Shown here piece by piece: positions 10,971 through 15,746 of a stretch of DNA of 15,746 nt (position 1 is the first letter of the stretch; each line of letters begins with the position of its first letter). The position numbers and the translations under genes are program-made. Source of the stretch: an uncultured Clostridia bacterium (GTDB lineage: Bacteria > Bacillota > Clostridia > Lachnospirales > Anaerotignaceae); contig CALASU010000273.1 of NCBI GenBank assembly GCA_937888765.1, positions 1 through 15,746 on the forward strand, in the 5' to 3' direction. The notes beneath the pieces are model-generated. The model did not search any database. It was not told where the DNA came from and worked only from the letters and a program-made list of their open reading frames with translations.

Positions 10971-13900
10971 TACATTCTATAAAATGGGGATTGACATTGG
11001 TTCCACAACTGTAAAGGTTGTATTGACAAATGACACAAATAAAATGGTATTCAACAGATACAGAAGACACTTTTCGGAAATCAAAAAGACAGTAAAGGAA
11101 ATTCTGAAAGAAGCCAAGGAGGAACTGGGCAACATCAGCTTTTCCGCAATGATTACAGGCAGCGGCGGTGTTGCGCTGGCAAATGCACTGGGCGTTGGAT
11201 TCATTCAGGAAGTAGTGGCAACAGCCAATGCCGTAGAAGCGACTGCACCCAAAACAGAGGTTGCCATTGAGCTTGGCGGCGAGGATGCCAAGATCATTTA
11301 TTTTGAAGGCGGCAATGTAGAACAGAGAATGAACGGTGTCTGTGCCGGCGGTACAGGTTCCTTTATCGACCAGATGGCAAGCCTTTTGCAGACAGATGCA
11401 ACAGGGCTGAACGAACTGGCGAAGAAATATGAAACAATTTATCCCATCGCTTCCCGCTGTGGGGTATTTGCAAAAACAGACATCCAGCCCCTGATTAACG
11501 AAGGGGCAAGAAAAGAAGACCTTGCGGCTTCTATTTTTCAGGCGGTTGTAAATCAGACGATTGCAGGGCTTGCGTGCGGGAAACCGATTCGCGGTCATGT
11601 AGCTTTTCTGGGAGGTCCTCTGCATTTCCTGTCTGAACTGAGAGGACGCTTTATTGAAACACTGAAGCTGACAGACGAAACAACGATTCTGCCCGAAAAT
11701 TCTCATCTGTTTGCGGCATATGGTACAGCAGTTTCCAATGAAGGCGAAGCAGACCTTGACTTTGTAAGCTTGCTGACACGTCTGGAAAGAGGCGTGGAGC
11801 TGACTGCGGAAGTGGCGCGTATGAATCCCCTGTTTGCAACAGAAGCGGAATATGCGGCGTTTAAAGAACGTCACGACAGGGATAAAGTAAAACGGATTCC
11901 TCTGGCAGACTATCATGGAGATGCTTTCTTAGGCATTGATGCAGGTTCTACTACTACAAAGGTAGCACTGGTTTCCGAAAACGGCGACCTGCTGTATTCT
12001 TTCTATGCGGGTAACGAGGGCAACCCTTTGCAGGTTGTCATCAAGAGCCTGAATGAAATGTATGATCAGATGCCCGAGGATGTTGTCATCCGCAATTCCT
12101 GTGTGACGGGCTACGGCGAAGGGCTGATAAAAGAGGCACTGATGCTGGATCTGGGGTATATTGAAACGGTTGCCCACTATAAGGCGGCGCAGTTCTTTAA
12201 ACCAGATGTAGACTTTATTCTGGACATCGGCGGGCAGGATATGAAATGTATCCGCATTAAGGATCAGGTCATTGACAGCGTTCTGCTGAATGAAGCCTGC
12301 TCCTCCGGCTGCGGCTCTTTTATCGAAACCTTTGCAAAATCTCTGAATTATTCCGTTATGGATTTTGCAAAAGCGGCACTGTTTGCAAAGAATCCCATTG
12401 ATCTGGGTTCCCGCTGTACGGTATTTATGAATTCCCGTGTGAAACAGGCGCAGAAAGAGGGGGCAGAGGTAGCGGACATTTCCGCAGGTCTGGCGTACTC
12501 CGTTATCAAAAATGCACTGCTGAAGGTTATCAAGATTTCCGACCCTAAAGCAATGGGCAAATCCATGGTCGTACAGGGCGGTACGTTCTATAACGATGCG
12601 GTACTGAAAAGCTTTGAAATGATCAGCGGCAGAGAAGCCGTAAGACCCGATATTGCGGGTATCATGGGTGCATTCGGTGCAGGTTTGATTGCAAAGGACA
12701 AATATACAGCAGACCATCAGACAACACTCATCAGCCGTGAGGATATGAATGCACTGCAGATCAAGTCCTCCATGACACGCTGTCAGGGCTGTACAAACCA
12801 CTGTCTGCTGACAATCAACCAGTTCAATGGCGACCGTCGCTTTATCACAGGCAATCGCTGTGAAAGAGGTCTGGGCAAGGAACGCAGTGCAAATCCTGCA
12901 CCTAACCTGTACGACTACAAACGCCACAGACTGTTTGATTATGAACCTCTGACAGCAGAACAGGCGACAAGAGGGACTGTCGGTATCCCCCGTGTGCTGA
13001 ATATGTTTGAGGATTATCCTTTCTGGTATACCTTCTTTACAAAGCTGGGCTATCAGGTGGTATTGTCCCCTTACTCCTCTAAGGCGGTATTTGAAATGGG
13101 TATGGAATCCATCCCCAGTGAATCTGTCTGCTACCCTGCAAAGCTGGTACACGGTCATGTGAAATGGCTCATCGACAAGGGCGTAGATATGATTTTCTAT
13201 CCCGGCGTTGTTTATGAAAGACGGGACAGTGCGGCGGCTGACAACAACTATAACTGCCCGATTGTGGCTTCTTATAACGAAAATATCAAAAATAACGTAG
13301 AAGATTTACAGGAAAAGAATGTAACATTTATGAATCCATTTCTTTCTCTGGCAAATCTGGAAACAGTCAGCAAGCGTCTGACAGAGGAATTTGTGCCTAT
13401 GGGCTGTACTGCACAGGAGATCAGAGCGGCGGCAGCGGCAGGCTGGGAAGAATGGGGCAATTTCCGTAAGGATATGCGTAAAAAAGGCGAAGAAATCTTA
13501 CAATACATCAAGGACAACAATATGACAGGGATCGTACTGGCGGGCAGACCCTACCATGCAGACCCTGAGATCAACCATGGTATCCCCGAACTGATTGCGG
13601 GTTATCATATTGCGGTACTGACAGAGGACAGCGTAGCGCATCTGGGCAGCGTGGAACGTCCTACTGTGGTGCGTGACCAATGGACCTATCATTCCAGACT
13701 GTATGAAGCGGCAGGCTTTGTAAAAACACAGAAGAATCTGGAATTTGTACAGCTGAATTCCTTTGGCTGTGGTCTGGATGCTGTGACAACAGATGAAGTC
13801 AAAGCCATTCTGACAGCGGCAGGCAAGATTTATACAGCACTGAAAATTGACGAAGTAAACAATCTGGGGGCGGCTCGTATTCGTATCCGTTCTCTGATTG

Positions 13901-15252
13901 CGGCAATCGAAGACAGAGCAGAAAAGAATGTGGAAATCAGAAAGGGCGATGCGTCCCTGCACAGGGTACTGTTTACAAAACAGATGAAGAAAGAATATAC
14001 CATTCTCTGCCCGCAGATGTCCCCGATTCATTTCGATATCCTGCAGCCTGCATTCCGTAAAGCAGGGTACAATCTGGAAATCATGGAGGCCATCGACAAG
14101 GATGCCATTGAAACAGGGCTGAAATATGTCAATAACGATGCGTGTTATCCTGCACTGATTTCCATTGGACAGCTTCTGAATGCACTCTTAAGCGGCAAAT
14201 ATGATCTGAACCGCACAGCACTGCTGATTTCTCAGACAGGCGGCGGCTGTCGTGCCACAAACTATATTGCCTTTATCCGTAAGGCACTGGATAATCTGGG
14301 AATGCCCGATATTCCCGTTATTTCCATCAACCCTGCGGGACTGGAAAAGAACCCCGGCTTCAAGCTGACACCCGCACTGCTGCACAGAGCGTTGCAGGCA
14401 CTGGTATACGGCGATCTGTTTATGCGTGTGCTGTACCGCACAAGACCTTATGAAAAGATCAAAGGCTCTGCGAATGCACTGCATCAGAAATGGAATGAAA
14501 AAGTAAAACAGGATGTACTGAAAGCAGACAGAAAAACATTCAGCGAAAATATCCGCGGTATCATTCGTGACTTTGAAGAACTGGAATTGACTGACGTAGT
14601 AAAACCCCGCGTAGGCGTAGTCGGCGAAATTCTGGTAAAATTCCATCCCACAGCAAACAACGATCTTGTAAACCTTCTGGAACGTGAGGGAGCGGAAGCG
14701 GTTGTACCCGATCTGCTGACATTTGCATTGTACTGCTGTTATAATCAGGTACAGAGGGAAAAATATCTGGGCGGCCCTGTAAAGGCACGTATCATCGGCA
14801 ATCTGGTAACGAAAGTGATCGAATACTATCAGAAGCCCATGATGGACGCACTGGCAGAAAGCAAACGCTTCGATAAGCCCGAGGATATCAGAGAACTGGG
14901 CAAGCAGGCGGAAAAAATCGTTTCCCTGTGCAACCAGACAGGCGAGGGCTGGTTCCTGACGGCGGAAATGATCGAACTGATCCACAGCAATGTACCGAAT
15001 ATCGTATGTACACAGCCCTTTGGTTGTCTGCCCAATCATGTAGTGGGGAAAGGCGTCATCAAGGAACTGCGCAAGCAGTATCCGATGTCCAACGTGGTAG
15101 CGATTGACTACGACCCCGGTGCAAGTGAGGTCAACCAGCTCAACAGAATCAAGCTGATGCTGGCGAGTGCCAATAAAAATCTGGAAAAAACAAAGGATTA
15201 TAGCCTGAAGAAACCGCACTCTGCGGAAAGAGTGGCGTTCCGTATGGAGTAA
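10957..15252 (+). CDS. fused 2-hydroxyacyl-CoA dehydratase activase-like protein (two ASKHA domains plus HgdB-like region)
   Basis: This 1431-residue protein carries two BcrAD/BadFG (HgdC-type) ATPase domains, at about residues 10-285 and 325-590, with phosphate loops GIDIGSTTVK (11-20) and GIDAGSTTTK (326-335). Each has the two cysteines that in HgdC bind the shared [4Fe-4S] cluster: C129/C168 and C448/C487, both 39 apart. A four-cysteine box (C609, C612, C616, C635) follows, then a DUF2229-type region (C725, C767) and an HgdB-like region with NNDACYPAL (C1063), GGGCRATNY (C1098) and CTQPFGCLPNH (C1351, C1357). HgdC-type activases use ATP to drive an electron to a dehydratase; here activase and acceptor-like parts are one chain, so a self-contained ATP-driven low-potential electron transfer protein is plausible. 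The substrate is unknown. GTG 10957 has GGAGGTG at 6 bases. It is co-transcribed with tetR. Confidence 0.92.
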   Translation: MQYLNTFYKMGIDIGSTTVKVVLTNDTNKMVFNRYRRHFSEIKKTVKEILKEAKEELGNISFSAMITGSGGVALANALGVGFIQEVVATANAVEATAPKTEVAIELGGEDAKIIYFEGGNVEQRMNGVCAGGTGSFIDQMASLLQTDATGLNELAKKYETIYPIASRCGVFAKTDIQPLINEGARKEDLAASIFQAVVNQTIAGLACGKPIRGHVAFLGGPLHFLSELRGRFIETLKLTDETTILPENSHLFAAYGTAVSNEGEADLDFVSLLTRLERGVELTAEVARMNPLFATEAEYAAFKERHDRDKVKRIPLADYHGDAFLGIDAGSTTTKVALVSENGDLLYSFYAGNEGNPLQVVIKSLNEMYDQMPEDVVIRNSCVTGYGEGLIKEALMLDLGYIETVAHYKAAQFFKPDVDFILDIGGQDMKCIRIKDQVIDSVLLNEACSSGCGSFIETFAKSLNYSVMDFAKAALFAKNPIDLGSRCTVFMNSRVKQAQKEGAEVADISAGLAYSVIKNALLKVIKISDPKAMGKSMVVQGGTFYNDAVLKSFEMISGREAVRPDIAGIMGAFGAGLIAKDKYTADHQTTLISREDMNALQIKSSMTRCQGCTNHCLLTINQFNGDRRFITGNRCERGLGKERSANPAPNLYDYKRHRLFDYEPLTAEQATRGTVGIPRVLNMFEDYPFWYTFFTKLGYQVVLSPYSSKAVFEMGMESIPSESVCYPAKLVHGHVKWLIDKGVDMIFYPGVVYERRDSAAADNNYNCPIVASYNENIKNNVEDLQEKNVTFMNPFLSLANLETVSKRLTEEFVPMGCTAQEIRAAAAAGWEEWGNFRKDMRKKGEEILQYIKDNNMTGIVLAGRPYHADPEINHGIPELIAGYHIAVLTEDSVAHLGSVERPTVVRDQWTYHSRLYEAAGFVKTQKNLEFVQLNSFGCGLDAVTTDEVKAILTAAGKIYTALKIDEVNNLGAARIRIRSLIAAIEDRAEKNVEIRKGDASLHRVLFTKQMKKEYTILCPQMSPIHFDILQPAFRKAGYNLEIMEAIDKDAIETGLKYVNNDACYPALISIGQLLNALLSGKYDLNRTALLISQTGGGCRATNYIAFIRKALDNLGMPDIPVISINPAGLEKNPGFKLTPALLHRALQALVYGDLFMRVLYRTRPYEKIKGSANALHQKWNEKVKQDVLKADRKTFSENIRGIIRDFEELELTDVVKPRVGVVGEILVKFHPTANNDLVNLLEREGAEAVVPDLLTFALYCCYNQVQREKYLGGPVKARIIGNLVTKVIEYYQKPMMDALAESKRFDKPEDIRELGKQAEKIVSLCNQTGEGWFLTAEMIELIHSNVPNIVCTQPFGCLPNHVVGKGVIKELRKQYPMSNVVAIDYDPGASEVNQLNRIKLMLASANKNLEKTKDYSLKKPHSAERVAFRME

Positions 15253-15282
15253 AAGGGTTACCATTTTATTCTCAGAAGAATA

Positions 15283-15310
15283 CAAGCCCTTGAAAATCAA
15301 GGGCTTGTTC
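15283..15310 (+). terminator. hairpin terminator after the activase gene
   Basis: CAAGCCCTTGA (15283-15293) pairs with TCAAGGGCTTG (15297-15307) around AAA, an 11-bp stem. The T run is poor (TTCTCT), so termination may be incomplete. Confidence 0.6.
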
Positions 15311-15388
15311 TCTGAAAAAACGTATTGCAATCACAAAAAAGTTGCTATAATTATGATATAAATATAGGAATGTTTTTATAAATTCTAA

Positions 15389-15430
15389 CAAAAAAGAGAA
15401 TGCTCTTAAGAAAGGACATTCTCTTTTTTG
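15389..15430. terminator. bidirectional terminator between activase and HIT genes
   Basis: CAAAAAAGAGAATG (15389-15402) pairs over 14 bases with CATTCTCTTTTTTG (15417-15430), giving a T run in both directions. It ends the HIT transcript on the minus strand and any rightward transcript. Confidence 0.85.
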
Positions 15431-15440
15431 TGCTTTCGGA

Positions 15441-15746
15441 TTACAGAGCTTTTTCCAGTCTTGCTCTCATGGTTTCAATCTGTTCTTCTGTCAGATCCAT
15501 GGGTTTCCAGCCTACCTGGATACCGTCTCCTTCGTAGCGGGGGATCAGATGCAGATGGAAGTGGAATACTGTCTGACCTGCCACGGTACCGTTGTTTTGC
15601 AGCACATTCATGTGCGCAAAGCCAAGTTCTTTTTTCATCACTCTTGCGATTCTGGAAGCCAGTGTGAACAGTCTGCCGGCCTGATCGGGGTCGATTTCAA
15701 AAATATTAGGTGTGTGGTTTTTAGGCAGAATCAACACATGCCCTTC
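15441..15746 (-). CDS. HIT-family nucleotide hydrolase or transferase (5' end outside window)
   Basis: The last 102 residues of a histidine-triad protein are present. The frame stays open to the window edge (reading E-G-H-V-L-I-L-P-K), so the start lies beyond 15746; a GTG at 15737 is internal. The active-site triad HFHLHL in QTVFHFHLHLIPRY is intact, preceded by the usual MNVLQNNGTVAGQ segment. HIT proteins of this type hydrolyse AMP-lysine-like or dinucleoside polyphosphate substrates; the actual substrate here is unknown. The C-terminus is helical (TEEQIETMRARLEKAL). It is followed by a bidirectional terminator. Confidence 0.95.
   Translation of the reverse strand, partial: EGHVLILPKNHTPNIFEIDPDQAGRLFTLASRIARVMKKELGFAHMNVLQNNGTVAGQTVFHFHLHLIPRYEGDGIQVGWKPMDLTEEQIETMRARLEKAL

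Overview
The window reads as a chromosomal segment of a low-to-moderate GC, spore-forming Firmicute of the class Clostridia, probably Lachnospiraceae-like. This is inferred from gene content: a tmk-darA-holB-ricT-trmN6-rsmI operon of Firmicutes type, a DUF3794/LysM spore-type protein, a small four-cysteine DUF6472-type protein typical of Clostridia, and a giant 2-hydroxyacyl-CoA dehydratase activase-like protein of anaerobes. No database search was possible, so family names come from motif recognition.

Layout. (1) 1-1180: an orphan lipoprotein gene on the minus strand with its own promoter, then an AT-rich gap holding a possible 170-bp element with short inverted ends. (2) 1066-2150: a consensus promoter and a tRNA-Val(TAC) gene, a DUF6472-type gene, and a type I signal peptidase, separated by intrinsic terminators. 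(3) 2200-3774: the DUF3794/LysM protein. (4) 3775-4172: a gap with no long ORF that I read as an unannotated type I toxin-antitoxin locus. It has a 36-codon hydrophobic peptide gene on the minus strand, a convergent RNA of about 90 nt on the plus strand, a shared bidirectional terminator, direct repeats that make the two RNAs complementary, and an inverted repeat that gives them similar 5' ends. (5) 4173-4827: two divergent XRE-type regulators around a dyad operator. (6) 4852-9980: the tmk operon, which starts from an extended -10 promoter with a hairpin-rich leader and ends in a strong terminator after a small membrane-anchored protein of unknown function. (7) 10091-15307: a TetR gene with a palindromic operator and a structured leader that contains an intrinsic terminator, overlapping a 1431-residue protein with two fused ASKHA activase domains and HgdB-like segments. 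(8) 15346-15746: a bidirectional terminator and a HIT-family gene cut by the window end.

How the parts work together. The tmk operon groups nucleotide metabolism (Tmk), cyclic-di-AMP sensing (DarA), the clamp loader (HolB), RNA processing/sporulation control (RicT) and two RNA methyltransferases (TrmN6, RsmI). The tRNA-Val(TAC) in the same window has the A37 that TrmN6-type enzymes modify. TetR probably represses itself and the overlapping activase gene. The toxin-antitoxin candidate is the most interesting part: promoters, Shine-Dalgarno, terminators and antisense contacts can all be read directly, but its toxicity and its RNAs are inferred.
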